Origin: Aromatoleum toluclasticum ATCC 700605 | GTDB lineage: Bacteria; Pseudomonadota; Gammaproteobacteria; Burkholderiales; Rhodocyclaceae | Assembly (NCBI RefSeq): GCF_000378245.1 | Contig: NZ_KB899492.1 | Location: forward strand, 1-64,000 | DNA length: 64,000 nt | Reading direction: 5' to 3' | Shown: piece after piece, positions 25,164-35,357 of the stretch | Numbering within the stretch: the stretch's first letter is position 1 | Layout: each line of letters opens with the position of its first letter | Translations under genes and position numbers: made by a program | Notes under the pieces: model-generated | What the model saw: only the letters and a program-made list of their open reading frames with translations | What the model was told of the DNA's origin: nothing | Databases searched by the model: none

Positions 25164-25523
25164 TCACACATTCTGCGCCCTCGGGTCCACTGCCTTTCCC
25201 TCGGCCTGAGCCTCCTGGATGAGGGCGCGACCGAAGGCCTTCCAGGCCGATCCGCCGTGGGTATGCACGCCGGTGTCGGCGCTCTCCTCCATCACGCGCA
25301 GCATCAGCACGCCCAGCGCGAAGAGTTCGCCGCGCGCGCGCAGGCGGGCATCCGGGTCGGCGAGCAGCGCCTGTGTGTGGTCGGCACCACCTTCCAGTGC
25401 CTCGCGGGCGAGCTTGCGCATGCCGGCTGCGTCGTCCCAGTCGAGTTTGAGCAGCATGCCGCGCTTGAGGATTTCGCGCTCGAGTTCGAAGGCGTCGCGG
25501 GCGAAGTGTTCGAAGCCGCTCAT
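25164..25523 (-). CDS. Conserved-looking hypothetical protein at the end of the rfb operon
   Basis: A 119-residue protein I do not recognise. It begins MSGFEHFARDAFELEREIL and is predicted to be mostly helical and soluble, with no signal peptide or membrane segment. It is rich in Ala, Glu and Leu and has one Cys-free core. The start is only 3 bases after the rfbD stop on the same strand, and the codon pattern is like that of its neighbours, so it is probably a genuine fifth gene of the rhamnose operon. Its role is unknown; a link to surface polysaccharide is suggested only by position. Confidence 0.65.
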   Translation of the reverse strand: MSGFEHFARDAFELEREILKRGMLLKLDWDDAAGMRKLAREALEGGADHTQALLADPDARLRARGELFALGVLMLRVMEESADTGVHTHGGSAWKAFGRALIQEAQAEGKAVDPRAQNV

Positions 25524-25526
25524 GAT

Positions 25527-26420
25527 TCAGTGCGCAATGTCTTCCAGGCAGCGGCGCAATGCGTTCTGCCAGTGCGGCATCACGATGCCGAAGCGCGCCG
25601 CGAGGCGTTCCGCCGACAGGCGTGAGCTGGCCGGACGTGCGGCCGGCGTCGGGTAGGCGGAGGCCGGGATCGGTTCGACGCTCGCGACCTTGAGGACCCG
25701 TTCCGGCAACGCGGTCCGGGCCGTGGCGAAGATCGCCTCGGCGAATCCGTGCCAGCTGGTTTCGCCGGCCGAGGCGAGGTTGAAGATGCCCGAGGCGAAG
25801 GCACCCTCGCACCGCTCGCGCTGCGCCTGGGCGACGATGTGCGCGGTGGCGTCGGCGATGTTGCGCGCCCAGGTCGGCGCGCCGTGCTGGTCGGCGACCA
25901 CGCGCAGCTGCTCGCGCTCGGCGCCGAGGCGCAGCATCGTGCGCACGAAGTTTCCGCCGCGGGCGGCGAACACCCAGGTGGTGCGCAGGATCAGGTGGTC
26001 GCAGCCGGATTCGCGGATCGCCACTTCACCGGCGAGCTTGCTGCGGCCGTAGGCATTGACGGGGGCGACGGGGTCGTCTTCCGTATAGGGGCCCGACTTG
26101 GTGCCATCGAACACGTAGTCGGTGGAGTAGTGAACGAGCAGCGCGCCGGCCGCCTTCGCGGCGCGGGCGAGTTCGCCGGGGGCCGTAGCGTTGATCGTCG
26201 TCGCGAGGGATTCCTCGGACTCCGCCTTATCGACGGCCGTGTAGGCGGCGGCATTGACGATGACATCGGGGGCGAGCTCCGCGACCAGTGCCGCCAAAGT
26301 CTCGGGGCGCGACAGGTCGCAACGCCTGCGGTCGAGCGCGACCACTTCGCCCAGCGGCATCAGGCTGCGCGCGAGTTCCCAGCCGACCTGGCCGTTGGCG
26401 CCGGTGACAAGCAGTTTCAT
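25527..26420 (-). CDS. rfbD: dTDP-4-dehydrorhamnose reductase
   Basis: Last step of dTDP-L-rhamnose synthesis, using NADPH. The 297-residue extended short-chain dehydrogenase fold has the N-terminal MKLLVTGANGQVGWEL nucleotide loop, the catalytic triad stretch STDYVFDG and YGRSKLAGE (Tyr-x3-Lys), and VNAAAYTAVDKAE. Its start overlaps the rfbC stop by 4 bases. The rhamnose produced would serve O-antigen, exopolysaccharide or glycolipid synthesis; no glycosyltransferases lie in this window. Confidence 0.97.
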   Translation of the reverse strand: MKLLVTGANGQVGWELARSLMPLGEVVALDRRRCDLSRPETLAALVAELAPDVIVNAAAYTAVDKAESEESLATTINATAPGELARAAKAAGALLVHYSTDYVFDGTKSGPYTEDDPVAPVNAYGRSKLAGEVAIRESGCDHLILRTTWVFAARGGNFVRTMLRLGAEREQLRVVADQHGAPTWARNIADATAHIVAQAQRERCEGAFASGIFNLASAGETSWHGFAEAIFATARTALPERVLKVASVEPIPASAYPTPAARPASSRLSAERLAARFGIVMPHWQNALRRCLEDIAH

Positions 26421-26962
26421 TCGAATACCTCACATTCGGCGAAGGGGTTGCCCTCGCGGTCTTTTGCAGACAATTGCGGCTCGCCGGCGAGCGGCCACTC
26501 GACACCGACGGTCGGGTCGTTCCAGGCGAGGCAGCGCTCGTGCTCCGGCGCGTAGTAGTCGGTGGTCTTGTAGAGGAAGTCCGCGGATTCGGACAGCACG
26601 ACGAAACCATGTGCAAAGCCGGGCGGGATCCACAGCTGGCGGTGATTGTCCTCGGTGAGTTCGACCCCCGCCCAGCGGCCGAAGCTCGGCGAGCGCCGGC
26701 GCAGGTCCACCACGACGTCGAACACCGCGCCGCGCACGACGCGCACGAGTTTTCCCTGCGGCTGGCGGATCTGATAGTGCAGGCCGCGCAGCACGCCGCG
26801 CGCGGAGCGCGAATGGTTGTCCTGCACGAACTGTTCGTCGAGCCCGGTGGCCTCGCGGAAGGCGCGCGCGTTGTAGCTTTCGAAGAAGAAGCCGCGGGCG
26901 TCGCCGAACACTTTCGGCTCGATGACCAGCACGTCGGGAATTGCGGTGGAGATCGCCTGCAT
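26417..26962 (-). CDS. rfbC: dTDP-4-dehydrorhamnose 3,5-epimerase
   Basis: Cupin-fold epimerase of the dTDP-rhamnose pathway. The ATG at 26962 gives 181 residues. Recognisable segments are GDARGFFFESYNARAF, QDNHSRSARGVLRGLHYQ with the catalytic His, GKLVRVVRGAVFDVVVDLR, and IPPGFAHGFVVLSE. The upstream in-frame continuation runs inside rfbA in another frame and is not part of the gene. Start and rfbA stop share one base; the stop overlaps rfbD by 4 bases. Confidence 0.97.
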   Translation of the reverse strand: MQAISTAIPDVLVIEPKVFGDARGFFFESYNARAFREATGLDEQFVQDNHSRSARGVLRGLHYQIRQPQGKLVRVVRGAVFDVVVDLRRRSPSFGRWAGVELTEDNHRQLWIPPGFAHGFVVLSESADFLYKTTDYYAPEHERCLAWNDPTVGVEWPLAGEPQLSAKDREGNPFAECEVFE

Positions 26963-27846
26963 CAGAACACCCGCTCTTCGAGGAGGCGCAGCAGGTATTG
27001 GCCGTAGCCGTTCTTCGCGAGCGGCCCGGCGAGCTCGGTGAGCTGCGCGGCGTCGATCCAGCCCGAACGCCACGCGATCTCCTCCGGACAGGCGATCTTG
27101 AGGCCCTGGCGCTTTTCTATCGTCTGGATGAAGAGGCCGGCCTCGAGCAGGCTCTCGTGGGTGCCGGTGTCGAGCCAGGCATGGCCGCGGCCCATGACCT
27201 GCACGTCGAGGGCGCCGGCTGCGAGGTAGTGGCGGTTCACGTCGGTGATCTCGAGCTCGCCGCGCGCGCTGGGCTTGAGACCACGCGCGATGTCGACGAC
27301 GCGGTGGTCGTAGAAGTACAGACCGGTGACGGCGTAGCGGCTCTTGGGCTTGGCCGGCTTCTCCTCGATGCTGATCGCGCGGCCCGCAGCGTCGAACTCG
27401 ACGACGCCGTAACGCTCGGGGTCGGTCACCGGATAGGCGAACACCGTCGCGCCGTGTGCGCGCTGGCCGGCCTGGCGCAGGTCGTCCGCGAGTTCGTGGC
27501 CGTAGAAGAGGTTGTCGCCGAGCACGAGGGCGGACGGGGAGCCGGCGATGAACTCCTCGCCGATCAGGAAGGCCTGGGCGAGCCCGTCCGGGCTGGGCTG
27601 CACGGCGTACTGCAGATTGAGTCCCCAGCGGCTGCCGTCGCCGAGGAGCTGCTCGAAGCGCGGGGTGTCCTGTGGCGTGGAGATGATGAGGATGTCGCGG
27701 ATCCCGGCCAGCATCAGCGTGCTGAGCGGGTAGTAGATCATCGGCTTGTCGTACACCGGCAGCAGCTGCTTGGAGACGGCCAGCGTGGCCGGGTGCAGAC
27801 GGGTGCCGGATCCGCCGGCGAGGATGATGCCCTTGCGCGTGCTCAT
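26962..27846 (-). CDS. rfbA: Glucose-1-phosphate thymidylyltransferase
   Basis: Makes dTDP-glucose from glucose-1-phosphate and dTTP. The ATG at 27846 yields 294 residues starting [19 protein letters not shown], the nucleotidyltransferase signature, with [28 protein letters not shown] and EEKPAKPKS. The start overlaps the rfbB stop by 4 bases. The operon order rfbB-rfbA-rfbC-rfbD is fully coupled. Confidence 0.98.
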   Translation of the reverse strand: MSTRKGIILAGGSGTRLHPATLAVSKQLLPVYDKPMIYYPLSTLMLAGIRDILIISTPQDTPRFEQLLGDGSRWGLNLQYAVQPSPDGLAQAFLIGEEFIAGSPSALVLGDNLFYGHELADDLRQAGQRAHGATVFAYPVTDPERYGVVEFDAAGRAISIEEKPAKPKSRYAVTGLYFYDHRVVDIARGLKPSARGELEITDVNRHYLAAGALDVQVMGRGHAWLDTGTHESLLEAGLFIQTIEKRQGLKIACPEEIAWRSGWIDAAQLTELAGPLAKNGYGQYLLRLLEERVF

Positions 27847-28907
27847 GCCCGGCGTTCTCCGTAGTTGCGTGCGAGCCATTCGCGATACGCGCCGCTCTGC
27901 ACGTGCGCGACCCAGTCCTGATTGGCGAGATACCACGCGATGGTCTTGCGGATGCCGGTTTCGAAGGTCTCGGCGGGACGCCAGCCGAGCTCGCGCTCGA
28001 TCTTGCGCGCGTCGATGGCGTAGCGGCGGTCGTGGCCGGGGCGGTCGGCGACGTAGGTGATGAGGCGCGCATGCGGGCCGGCCGCGTCGGGACGCAATTC
28101 GTCGAGCAGCGCGCAGACCGTATGCACGATGTCGATGTTGGGCATCTCGTTCCAGCCGCCGACGTTGTAGGTCTCGCCGACGCGGCCGCGTGCGAGCACT
28201 TCGCGGATCGCGGCACAGTGATCGCCGACGTAGAGCCAGTCGCGCACGTTGCGGCCGTCGCCATACACCGGCAGCGCCTTGCCGGCGAGGGCGTTGGCGA
28301 TCATCAGCGGGATGAGCTTCTCGGGGAACTGGTAGGGGCCGTAGTTGTTCGAGCAGTTGGTCGTGAGCACCGGCAGGCCGTAGGTGTGGTACCACGCGCG
28401 CACGAGGTGGTCGGACGCGGCCTTGCTCGCCGAATAGGGGCTGTTCGGCTCGTAGGCCTTGGTCTCGGCGAAGGGCGGATCGTTCGGGCCGAGCGAGCCA
28501 TAGACCTCGTCGGTCGAGACGTGCAGGAAGCGGAATGCGGCCCTGCCCTCCCCGTCGAGCGCGGACCAGTAGTCGCGCGCCGCTTCGAGCAGCGTGAAGG
28601 TGCCGTCGACATTGGTGCGAACGAAGGAGGCGGGGCTGTGGATGGAGCGGTCGACGTGGCTCTCGGCGGCGAAATGCACGATCGCGCGCGGGCGGTGCTC
28701 GGCGAACAGGCGGTCGATGAGCGCACGGTCGCAGATGTCGCCCTGCACGAAGACGTGGCGGGAGTCCCCCTGCAGCGCAGCGAGATTCTCGAGGTTGCCC
28801 GCGTAGGTCAGCGCGTCGAGGTTCAGCACCGGCTCGTCGCTCGTGCGCAGCCAGTCGAGTACGAAATTGGCGCCGATGAAGCCTGCGCCGCCAGTCACGA
28901 AAATCAT
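27843..28907 (-). CDS. rfbB: dTDP-glucose 4,6-dehydratase
   Basis: NAD-dependent extended SDR enzyme, 354 residues. It has the Rossmann motif [31 protein letters not shown], the active-site [10 protein letters not shown] and [14 protein letters not shown] (Tyr-x3-Lys), and [18 protein letters not shown]. First gene of the rhamnose operon; the 151 bases to the divergent dacB start must contain both promoters. Confidence 0.98.
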   Translation of the reverse strand: MIFVTGGAGFIGANFVLDWLRTSDEPVLNLDALTYAGNLENLAALQGDSRHVFVQGDICDRALIDRLFAEHRPRAIVHFAAESHVDRSIHSPASFVRTNVDGTFTLLEAARDYWSALDGEGRAAFRFLHVSTDEVYGSLGPNDPPFAETKAYEPNSPYSASKAASDHLVRAWYHTYGLPVLTTNCSNNYGPYQFPEKLIPLMIANALAGKALPVYGDGRNVRDWLYVGDHCAAIREVLARGRVGETYNVGGWNEMPNIDIVHTVCALLDELRPDAAGPHARLITYVADRPGHDRRYAIDARKIERELGWRPAETFETGIRKTIAWYLANQDWVAHVQSGAYREWLARNYGERRA

Positions 28908-29058
28908 TGATCTACCTCTTCAACCGGCTTGCCGCGGGTGCCAGGGCGTAAAATGCCGGTCCGCGCGAAAAGCGGAATCCGTAATTGTATCGCGGCCGCA
29001 TACCCACCGTGCCCTCGCGCGCTTCGCGAGTATGTTGCAGGATATCGACGACTCCCTC

Positions 29059-30519
29059 ATGACAACGCGACGCATGTTCCAAGGCTTGTGCCGCCTCCTG
29101 GCTGCGCTGTTTTTCGGCGGAATGCTGGCTTCTACGCATGCGGCTTCGCTGCCGCCAGCGGTACGCCAGGCGCTCGACGCCGCCCGCATTCCGGCGGGGA
29201 GTGTCGCGGTGTGGGTGCAGGCGGTCGATGCGCCGGGCCCACAACTGGAGGCCGGCGGCGATCGGCCGATGAATCCGGCCTCGGTGATGAAGGTGGTGAC
29301 CGCCTTTGCGGCGCTCGACCGGCTCGGGCCGTCCTTCACGTGGACGACGCGGGTCGCGACCGGCGGACCGGTTGCCGCGGGAATTCTGGACGGCAACCTG
29401 TACCTGACGGGCGGCGCGGACCCGATGCTGAATTACGAGCGGCTGGGAAAGCTGTTGCGCCAGGTGCGCGCGCTGGGCATCACGACGGTGCGCGGCGACA
29501 TCGTGCTCGACGGTTCGGCGCTGGCGCTGCCGCCGCACGACCCGGCGGCCTTCGACGGGCGCGCGCTGCGGCCTTACAACAGCGGCGCCTACGGGCTGCT
29601 GATGCACTTCAACACGCTGCAGCTGCGTCTGGTTCCCGCAGCCGAGCCGGGACGGCCGGTGGGGCTCGCGCCCTACCCGGCGCTGACCGGCGTCGACATC
29701 GACAACCGCATCACGACGGCCCCGGGCTCCTGCGGTGTGTGGTACGGCAATCTCGACGCGGCGCTCGAAGCGGGGCCGCAAGGGTCCCGGCTGATGCTGT
29801 CGGGCAGCATGCCGGCGAGTTGCGGGCAGCGCGACTGGGCGACTGCGCCCTTGGCGCCGGAGGCCTTCGGACGCGCGCTGGTCGCGGCGCTATGGGCGGA
29901 GCTGGGCGGCAAGGTGGAGGGCGCGGTGCGCAGTGGCGTGACGCCGGGTGATGCGGCGCCCCTGCTCACCGAGACCTCGGCGCCGCTGGCCGACGTGGTG
30001 CGCGAAATGAACAAGTGGTCGAGCAACGTGATCGCACGTCAGCTGCTCGCGACCCTGGGACGGGAAAGCGGCGCGAGCCTGGACATGGTTGCGGGCGGTG
30101 CGGAGGCGGCCAAAGCGCAGCTCGCCGCGGACGGGATCACGACCGCGGGCCTCGTGATCGAGAACGGCTCGGGCCTGTCGCGCATCGAGCGCGTGAGTGC
30201 GCGCACGCTCGCGGAGATCCTGCTCGCGACTTGGCGGCGGCCCTTCATGCCGGAGTTCATCGCGGCGCTGCCGATCGCCGGCGAGGACGGCACCGCGCGC
30301 GGGCGGCTGAACGACAGCCCGGCGCGCGGCTACGCGCATATCAAGACGGGCTCGATCAATGGCGTGAAATCACTGGCCGGCTATGTACTGGACCGGAACG
30401 GCCGACGCCACGTGGTCGTGATGATCGTGAACCACGCCGAGGCCGGTTCCAGCCAGGCGGCGCAGGACGCGCTGCTGGAATGGGTGTGGGCGGGTGGCGG
30501 CACAGCTGGGACGCAGTAG
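29059..30519 (+). CDS. dacB: D-alanyl-D-alanine carboxypeptidase/endopeptidase (PBP4 type)
   Basis: Periplasmic class C-type low-molecular-mass PBP that trims or opens peptide cross-links. The ATG at 29059 gives 486 residues with a signal peptide (MTTRRMFQGLCRLLAALFFG to about residue 30); an ATG at 29032 is a less likely alternative. The catalytic motifs are NPASVMKVVTAFAALD (SxxK), KWSSNVIARQ (SxN) and HIKTGSINGVKSLAGY (KTG). The large insert between SxxK and SxN is typical of PBP4. Monocistronic by position, divergent from rfbB. Confidence 0.95.
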   Translation: MTTRRMFQGLCRLLAALFFGGMLASTHAASLPPAVRQALDAARIPAGSVAVWVQAVDAPGPQLEAGGDRPMNPASVMKVVTAFAALDRLGPSFTWTTRVATGGPVAAGILDGNLYLTGGADPMLNYERLGKLLRQVRALGITTVRGDIVLDGSALALPPHDPAAFDGRALRPYNSGAYGLLMHFNTLQLRLVPAAEPGRPVGLAPYPALTGVDIDNRITTAPGSCGVWYGNLDAALEAGPQGSRLMLSGSMPASCGQRDWATAPLAPEAFGRALVAALWAELGGKVEGAVRSGVTPGDAAPLLTETSAPLADVVREMNKWSSNVIARQLLATLGRESGASLDMVAGGAEAAKAQLAADGITTAGLVIENGSGLSRIERVSARTLAEILLATWRRPFMPEFIAALPIAGEDGTARGRLNDSPARGYAHIKTGSINGVKSLAGYVLDRNGRRHVVVMIVNHAEAGSSQAAQDALLEWVWAGGGTAGTQ

Positions 30520-30560
30520 CCGGGCGACGCCTGTGGGGGGCCGGGAAGGGACGCCGTGCC

Positions 30561-30977
30561 TCAGGCGTCGGACGGCATCGGCATGGTACTGCGGTCGAGC
30601 AGGTTCAGCCATCCGCGGATCACGCGATACGCGATCCAGAGGCCGGCGCCGGCCAGCAGCACGAAGGCGAACGGGATTCCGATCAGGGTGACCACCATGG
30701 CTGCCGCGACCAGGATCCACAGCAGCGCGAACCAGAAGGTACGGATCTGCCAGCGGAAGTGGCTTTCCAGCCAGGTGCCGCGCACCGCGCCGCGCTTCAT
30801 GTAGTTGAGCACCACCGCGAGGATGGACGGCAGGCTCGCGACGAAGCTGCCGATGATGGTCGCGGAGCCGAGGACGCCGGTGACGACCGCGAAAGCGTGC
30901 AGCGCATAGATGATGTGCGCGAGCGTCACGAGCCCGTCGAGGTCGGCGGTGACGATGTCGGTCCGGTGATCGGGCAT
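30561..30977 (-). CDS. Small integral membrane protein, DUF4870-like
   Basis: A 138-residue protein with three hydrophobic segments at about 17-37, 40-60 and 85-125 (IYALHAFAVVTGVLGSATIIG, ALLWILVAAAMVVTLIGIPFAFVLL). It resembles short membrane proteins of the DUF4870 type by the pattern of HxxxALxFxxx helices and the YRVIRGWLNL motif near the C-terminus. No function is known. It is convergent with dacB; the two stops are 41 bases apart and flanked by a 9-base inverted repeat (CGACGCCTG at 30525-30533, CAGGCGTCG at 30562-30570). Confidence 0.8.
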   Translation of the reverse strand: MPDHRTDIVTADLDGLVTLAHIIYALHAFAVVTGVLGSATIIGSFVASLPSILAVVLNYMKRGAVRGTWLESHFRWQIRTFWFALLWILVAAAMVVTLIGIPFAFVLLAGAGLWIAYRVIRGWLNLLDRSTMPMPSDA

Positions 30978-31055
30978 GGCTGGCTCCGTGGTGACGAGGA
31001 TTCCGCTGGAATCTTGGGGGTCCGACTTTACAGGTCGGATCTTACAGCCCCGGCT

Positions 31056-32546
31056 TTACAAGCCCAACTTGGCCCACATCGCATCGACCCGCTGCTTGAC
31101 CGCGGCGTCCATCACGATCGGGCGGCCCCACTCGCGTGTCGTCTCGCCCGGCCACTTGTTGGTCGCGTCGATGCCCATCTTGCTGCCGAGGCTCGCGACC
31201 GGGCTGGCGAAGTCGAGGTAGTCGATCGGGGTGTTGTCGACCATAACGGTGTCGCGCGAGCCATCGACGCGGGTCGTCATCGCCCAGATCACTTCCTTCC
31301 AGTCACGGATGTTCACGTCGTCATCGACGACGATGATGAACTTTGTGTACATGAACTGGCGCAGGAAGCTCCAGATGCCGAACATCACGCGCTTGGCGTG
31401 CCCCGGGTACTGCTTGCGGATGCTGACGACCGCGAGCCGGTACGAGCAACCTTCGGGCGGCAGGTAGAAATCGATGATTTCAGGGAATTGCTTCTGCAGC
31501 AGCGGCACGAAGACTTCGTTGAGCGCGACGCCCAGCATCGCCGGCTCGTCGGGCGGCTTGCCGGTGTAGGTCGAGTGGTAGATCGGGTTTTTGCGCATCG
31601 TGATGCGCTCGATCGTGAACACCGGGAATTCGGAGACTTCGTTGTAGTAGCCGGTGTGGTCGCCATACGGCCCTTCGGGGGCAGTGTCGTCCTGGTGGAT
31701 GACGCCTTCCAGCACGATCTCGCTTGATGCCGGAACCTGCAGGTCGGAGCCGAGGCATTGCACCAGCTCGGTCTTGGCGCCGCGCAGCAGGCCCGCGAAC
31801 TGGTATTCGGACAGCGTGTCGGGCACGGGCGTGACGGCGCCGAGGATGGTCGCGGGGTCGCAGCCGAGCACGACGGCGACCTTGAAAGGCTCACCCGGGT
31901 GCGCGAGCTGATGTTCGCGGAAATCGAGGGCGCCGCCGCGGTGCGCGAGCCAGCGCATGATGACGCGGTTGGGCCCCAGCACTTGCTGGCGGTAGATGCC
32001 GAGGTTCTGGCGCTTCTTGTCCGGCCCGCGCGTGACGACGAGGCCCCAGGTGATCAGCGGCGCGACGTCGCCGGGCCAGCAGTGCTGGATAGGCAGACGG
32101 CCGACATCGACGTCGGCGCCCTCCCACACGACTTCCTGGCAGGGCGCGGAGCGGACTTCCTTCGGCGACATGTTGAGCACCTGGCGGAAGGCGGGGAACT
32201 TCTCCCATGCGTCCTTGAGCCCCTTGGGCGGCTCGGGCTCCTTGAGGAAGGCGAGCAGCTTGCCGACTTCGCGCAGCGGCGTCTGCCAGTCGCCGTCGGT
32301 GAGATCCTCGCCCATGCCGAGCGCGACGCGCTGCGGGGTGCCGAAGAGGTTCGCGAGCACCGGTATCGCCTGCGGCACGCCGCGCGTCACCGGTTTCTCG
32401 AACAGCAGCGCCGGACCGCCGGCGCGCAGCACGCGGTCGGCGATCTCGGTCATTTCGAGGTGGGTGTCGACGGGGATGCTGATGCGCTTCAGTTCGCCGC
32501 GCTGTTCGAGCTGGGCGATGAAGTCGCGAAGATCGTGGTAACGCAT
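31056..32546 (-). CDS. ubiD: 4-hydroxy-3-polyprenylbenzoate decarboxylase
   Basis: Prenylated-FMN enzyme that decarboxylates the ubiquinone precursor. The ATG at 32546 gives 496 residues starting [19 protein letters not shown], the standard UbiD start; a longer start adds nine residues. The family landmarks [36 protein letters not shown] and [18 protein letters not shown] are present, including the Glu-rich active-site region. It lies 23 bases downstream of pyrF on the same strand. ubiA and ubiC are nearby, supporting the ubiquinone role over other UbiD-family decarboxylases. Confidence 0.96.
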   Translation of the reverse strand: MRYHDLRDFIAQLEQRGELKRISIPVDTHLEMTEIADRVLRAGGPALLFEKPVTRGVPQAIPVLANLFGTPQRVALGMGEDLTDGDWQTPLREVGKLLAFLKEPEPPKGLKDAWEKFPAFRQVLNMSPKEVRSAPCQEVVWEGADVDVGRLPIQHCWPGDVAPLITWGLVVTRGPDKKRQNLGIYRQQVLGPNRVIMRWLAHRGGALDFREHQLAHPGEPFKVAVVLGCDPATILGAVTPVPDTLSEYQFAGLLRGAKTELVQCLGSDLQVPASSEIVLEGVIHQDDTAPEGPYGDHTGYYNEVSEFPVFTIERITMRKNPIYHSTYTGKPPDEPAMLGVALNEVFVPLLQKQFPEIIDFYLPPEGCSYRLAVVSIRKQYPGHAKRVMFGIWSFLRQFMYTKFIIVVDDDVNIRDWKEVIWAMTTRVDGSRDTVMVDNTPIDYLDFASPVASLGSKMGIDATNKWPGETTREWGRPIVMDAAVKQRVDAMWAKLGL

Positions 32547-32569
32547 GGAATCCTTCCGGGTACGGCGGT

Positions 32570-33385
32570 TCAACGGTGGGCGTTGATCGCGTCACGCGTC
32601 TCGAGGGCGACGCGGCGGGCCGCCTCGGCATAGTCTTCGCCATTGCCGGCGAACAGGATCGCGCGCGAGGAGTTGATCATCAGGCCGGTGCCGTCGGCGG
32701 TGCCGCCCGCTTGCATGGTCTCGGCGATGTCGCCGCCCTGGGCGCCGATGCCGGGCACCAGCAGCGGCATGTCGCCGACGATATGGCGCACGCGCGCGAT
32801 CTCGTTCGGGAAGGTGGCGCCGACGACGAGACCGAGGTTGCCGCTCGCGTTCCATTCGGTCGCGACGAGGCGTGCGACACGCTCGAAGAGCCGCTCGCCG
32901 CCTCCGACGTCGAGGAACTGCAGGTCGCTGCCGCCGGGGTTCGACGTGCGGCACAGCAGGATCACGCCCTTGTCGGCGTATTCGAGGTAGGGCTCGACGG
33001 AATCCCTGCCCATGTAGGGATTCACGGTAATCGCGTCGGCACCGAAGCGTTCGAAGGCTTCGACGGCATATTGCGCGGCGGTGCTGCCGATGTCGCCGCG
33101 CTTCGAGTCGAGGATCACCGGCGTATCGGGGTGGCGCTCGTGGATGTAGGCGATCAGGTCTTCGAGTTGATCCTCGGCGCGCTGCGCGGCGAAGTAGGCG
33201 ATCTGCGGCTTGAAGCAGCACACGAGGTCGGCGGTCGCGTCGACGATGCCCTTGCAGAATTCGAGGATGGCGTCGGGGCGCCCCTGCAGGTGGGCGGGGA
33301 AGCGCGCGGGATACGGGTCGAGGCCGACGCAGAGGAGACTGTTGCGGTTCTGCCAGGCGGCCCGGAGGGCGGTCATGAAGTGCAT
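32570..33385 (-). CDS. pyrF: Orotidine 5'-phosphate decarboxylase (PyrF type 2)
   Basis: Final step of UMP synthesis. The ATG at 33385 gives 271 residues, the length of the longer subfamily 2 enzymes. Motifs are [14 protein letters not shown] near the N-terminus, the catalytic [18 protein letters not shown], and [32 protein letters not shown]. An upstream in-frame extension overlaps a terminator and is rejected. Co-oriented with ubiD 23 bases downstream. Confidence 0.97.
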   Translation of the reverse strand: MHFMTALRAAWQNRNSLLCVGLDPYPARFPAHLQGRPDAILEFCKGIVDATADLVCCFKPQIAYFAAQRAEDQLEDLIAYIHERHPDTPVILDSKRGDIGSTAAQYAVEAFERFGADAITVNPYMGRDSVEPYLEYADKGVILLCRTSNPGGSDLQFLDVGGGERLFERVARLVATEWNASGNLGLVVGATFPNEIARVRHIVGDMPLLVPGIGAQGGDIAETMQAGGTADGTGLMINSSRAILFAGNGEDYAEAARRVALETRDAINAHR

Positions 33386-33458
33386 GGAGGCGTCCTGATT
33401 GGTCCGGGGCGAATGATAAGCCGGATGACGCCAGCGCGTGCGCACAAAGCGGTCGCCC

Positions 33459-33487
33459 AAAAAACGGGGCCGCGCTATGGCGGCCCC
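33459..33487 (-). terminator. Terminator after the small periplasmic protein gene
   Basis: On the minus strand GGGGCCGC (33487-33480) pairs with GCGGCCCC (33473-33466) across a 6-base loop and is followed by G and a run of six T (33464-33459). It lies about 20 bases after the stop at 33508 and ahead of pyrF. Confidence 0.85.
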
Positions 33488-33507
33488 CGGGCTCGGGATC
33501 GGCTCGG

Positions 33508-33756
33508 TCACATGTCGATCTTGAGCATCTTCATGGCTTTCGCGAGGGTATCGACCGACTCCTGATGCTTGCCGGCCTTATGCAGCGCCTCGCCATCGGC
33601 ACGCAGTTTCTTCACTTCCGTCATCTGCTCGGCCGTAAGCATAGGATTCTTCGCCATCGCATCATCGATCTTCTTCATGTCCGCGGGGCAGTGAAACGCC
33701 AAGGCGCTGGAAGACAGCGCCATCGCGAACAGGCCCAATAGCAGGCTTTTTTTCAT
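33508..33756 (-). CDS. Small periplasmic hypothetical protein
   Basis: An 82-residue protein with a clear Sec signal peptide ([20 protein letters not shown], cleavage after about 20). The mature part [20 protein letters not shown] is a Lys/Met/Ala-rich helical hairpin with one cysteine. The ATG at 33756 is chosen because it begins at the signal peptide. It is followed by its own terminator, so it is probably a separate transcript. I do not recognise a family; a periplasmic chaperone-like or metal-buffering role would be speculation. Confidence 0.82.
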   Translation of the reverse strand: MKKSLLLGLFAMALSSSALAFHCPADMKKIDDAMAKNPMLTAEQMTEVKKLRADGEALHKAGKHQESVDTLAKAMKMLKIDM

Positions 33757-33836
33757 CTTCGTCTCCTTGGGGAACGCGCGGGCGACAATCCCGCGCATGA
33801 ATTCGACCGCATGTGATCCGGTCGGTTCACCCTAGT

Positions 33837-34724
33837 TCAGCCGGCAGGAAACGCAATGTAATCAAGGGCGAGGCCGGCGAAGATGGCTGCACCGACCCAG
33901 TTGTTGTGCAGGAAGGCCTTGAAGCACGGTGCGCGTTCGCGGCCGCGGATCAGCGTGTAGTGGTAGCCGGCGATACCGCAGGCCGCCAGCAGGCCGCCGA
34001 AGAAGAGTACGCCGCGCCCCGCGGCGAGACCGACGGCGGCGAACAGCGCGAAGGCGATCGCGTAGCACAGCATCACCGCGGCGACGTCGAAGCGCCCGAA
34101 GGTGATCGCCGAGGTCTTGATGCCGATCCTGAGGTCGTCGGGGCGATCGACCATCGCGTATTCGGTGTCGTAGGCGATGGTCCAGAAGATGTTGCCGAGC
34201 AGCAGCCACCATGCGATCGCAGGCACTTCGCCCTGCACCGCGGCAAAGCCCATCGGGATGCCGAAGCCGAAGGCGATGCCGAGGTAGGCTTGCGGGATCG
34301 CGAAGAAGCGCTTCATGAAGGGATAGCTGGCGGCGAGGAACAGCGCGGGCAGCGACAGCCACAGGACGATGGGCGCGAGCGGCAGGATCAGGAGGAAGGA
34401 GACGATGGAGAGGGCAGTCGCGAGCAGCAGCGCCTCGCGGGTGCCGATGGCGCGCGTCGCGAGCGGACGGTTCTTCGTGCGCTCGACGTGGCCGTCGAAG
34501 TCGCGATCGGCATAGTCATTGACGACGCAGCCGGCCGAACGCATCAGCACCGTGCCCAACGTGAAGATCGCGATCAGGTGCAGCGGCGGGAAGCCGTCGG
34601 CGGCGAGCCACAGCGCCCACAGCGTCGGCCACAGCAGCAGCAGGATGCCGATCGGTTTGTCGAGGCGCATCAGCCGCAGGTAGATGGGCAGGCGTGCGGA
34701 CAGGGGGAGCGGCGCAGACATCAT
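33837..34724 (-). CDS. ubiA: 4-hydroxybenzoate octaprenyltransferase
   Basis: Integral-membrane prenyltransferase of ubiquinone synthesis. The tandem ATG at 34724/34721 gives 295 residues, starting [26 protein letters not shown]. Both aspartate-rich Mg-diphosphate motifs are present: [11 protein letters not shown] at about 75 and [12 protein letters not shown] at about 195. About eight hydrophobic helices follow the family pattern. Start overlaps the ubiC stop by 4 bases, giving ubiC-ubiA coupling. Confidence 0.97.
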   Translation of the reverse strand: MMSAPLPLSARLPIYLRLMRLDKPIGILLLLWPTLWALWLAADGFPPLHLIAIFTLGTVLMRSAGCVVNDYADRDFDGHVERTKNRPLATRAIGTREALLLATALSIVSFLLILPLAPIVLWLSLPALFLAASYPFMKRFFAIPQAYLGIAFGFGIPMGFAAVQGEVPAIAWWLLLGNIFWTIAYDTEYAMVDRPDDLRIGIKTSAITFGRFDVAAVMLCYAIAFALFAAVGLAAGRGVLFFGGLLAACGIAGYHYTLIRGRERAPCFKAFLHNNWVGAAIFAGLALDYIAFPAG

Positions 34725-35278
34725 TCGGGCAGGTCCAGGATCGTGGGCAGGAAGGCCTCGCTGACGAGCAGCGCGCGGCCGTGCAGGCGGAACAGCGAAC
34801 GCCGCGCCCAGATGCGGGGCGGGATCGCCATCGGCGCGACCGCGGCGTAAGCGAGATGATAGCGCGCGTCGCGGCGGTCGAGGCAGGTGCAGGTGAGCGC
34901 GCGGCGGCTGATGGCGGGATCGGAGAACAAGGCAGCGCCCAGGGGGCGGGCGCCCATGCCGTGGAACAGGTTCCAGGCGCCGCGCACGTTGGCCCGCGGC
35001 AGCAGCGAACGGGCGAACACGACCGGCACGCCGTCGGCGACCAGCAGGACTTCGCGCAGCCACGCGAGTTGGCCCGGCCGCAGGCCCAGCAGCGTGGCTT
35101 CGTCGCGATGCGGCACGGCGAGGCATTGGCGCAGCACGCGCACCGAGAAGCTGCCGCAGCGCGCGCAGATGCGGGCGGTGAGCGAGGCGGGATCGGTGAG
35201 CCAGGGGCGAAGGGTGCGAAAAACGGTCGCGCGCGGCGGGCGCTTCAGCCAGGTTTCTTTGTGGGGACGGGTACGCAT
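34721..35278 (-). CDS. ubiC: Chorismate--pyruvate lyase
   Basis: Releases 4-hydroxybenzoate from chorismate for the UbiA reaction. The ATG at 35278 ([15 protein letters not shown]) gives 185 residues, matching the family; an upstream in-frame ATG at 35365 overlaps the recG end and is less likely. Family features include the basic/aromatic N-terminus, [22 protein letters not shown], and [21 protein letters not shown]. It is upstream of and coupled to ubiA. Confidence 0.93.
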   Translation of the reverse strand: MRTRPHKETWLKRPPRATVFRTLRPWLTDPASLTARICARCGSFSVRVLRQCLAVPHRDEATLLGLRPGQLAWLREVLLVADGVPVVFARSLLPRANVRGAWNLFHGMGARPLGAALFSDPAISRRALTCTCLDRRDARYHLAYAAVAPMAIPPRIWARRSLFRLHGRALLVSEAFLPTILDLPE

Positions 35279-35357
35279 GAGGAGAGGAATCGGAACGACG
35301 GGCATGATACCCGGCGGGCGCCACCGGCCCAACCCGGCGGCATGGGTCCGTGCCTGC

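Noticed and set aside
30525-30570. CGACGCCTG/CAGGCGTCG inverted repeat as a terminator between dacB and the membrane-protein gene
   Set aside because: Arms are far apart, no T-run on either side, and the right arm is inside the coding end; noted only as context.
33837-35324. 495-residue version of the ubiA protein with a long N-terminal extension
   Set aside because: The extension is ubiC read in the wrong frame; UbiA starts at the tandem ATG at 34724.
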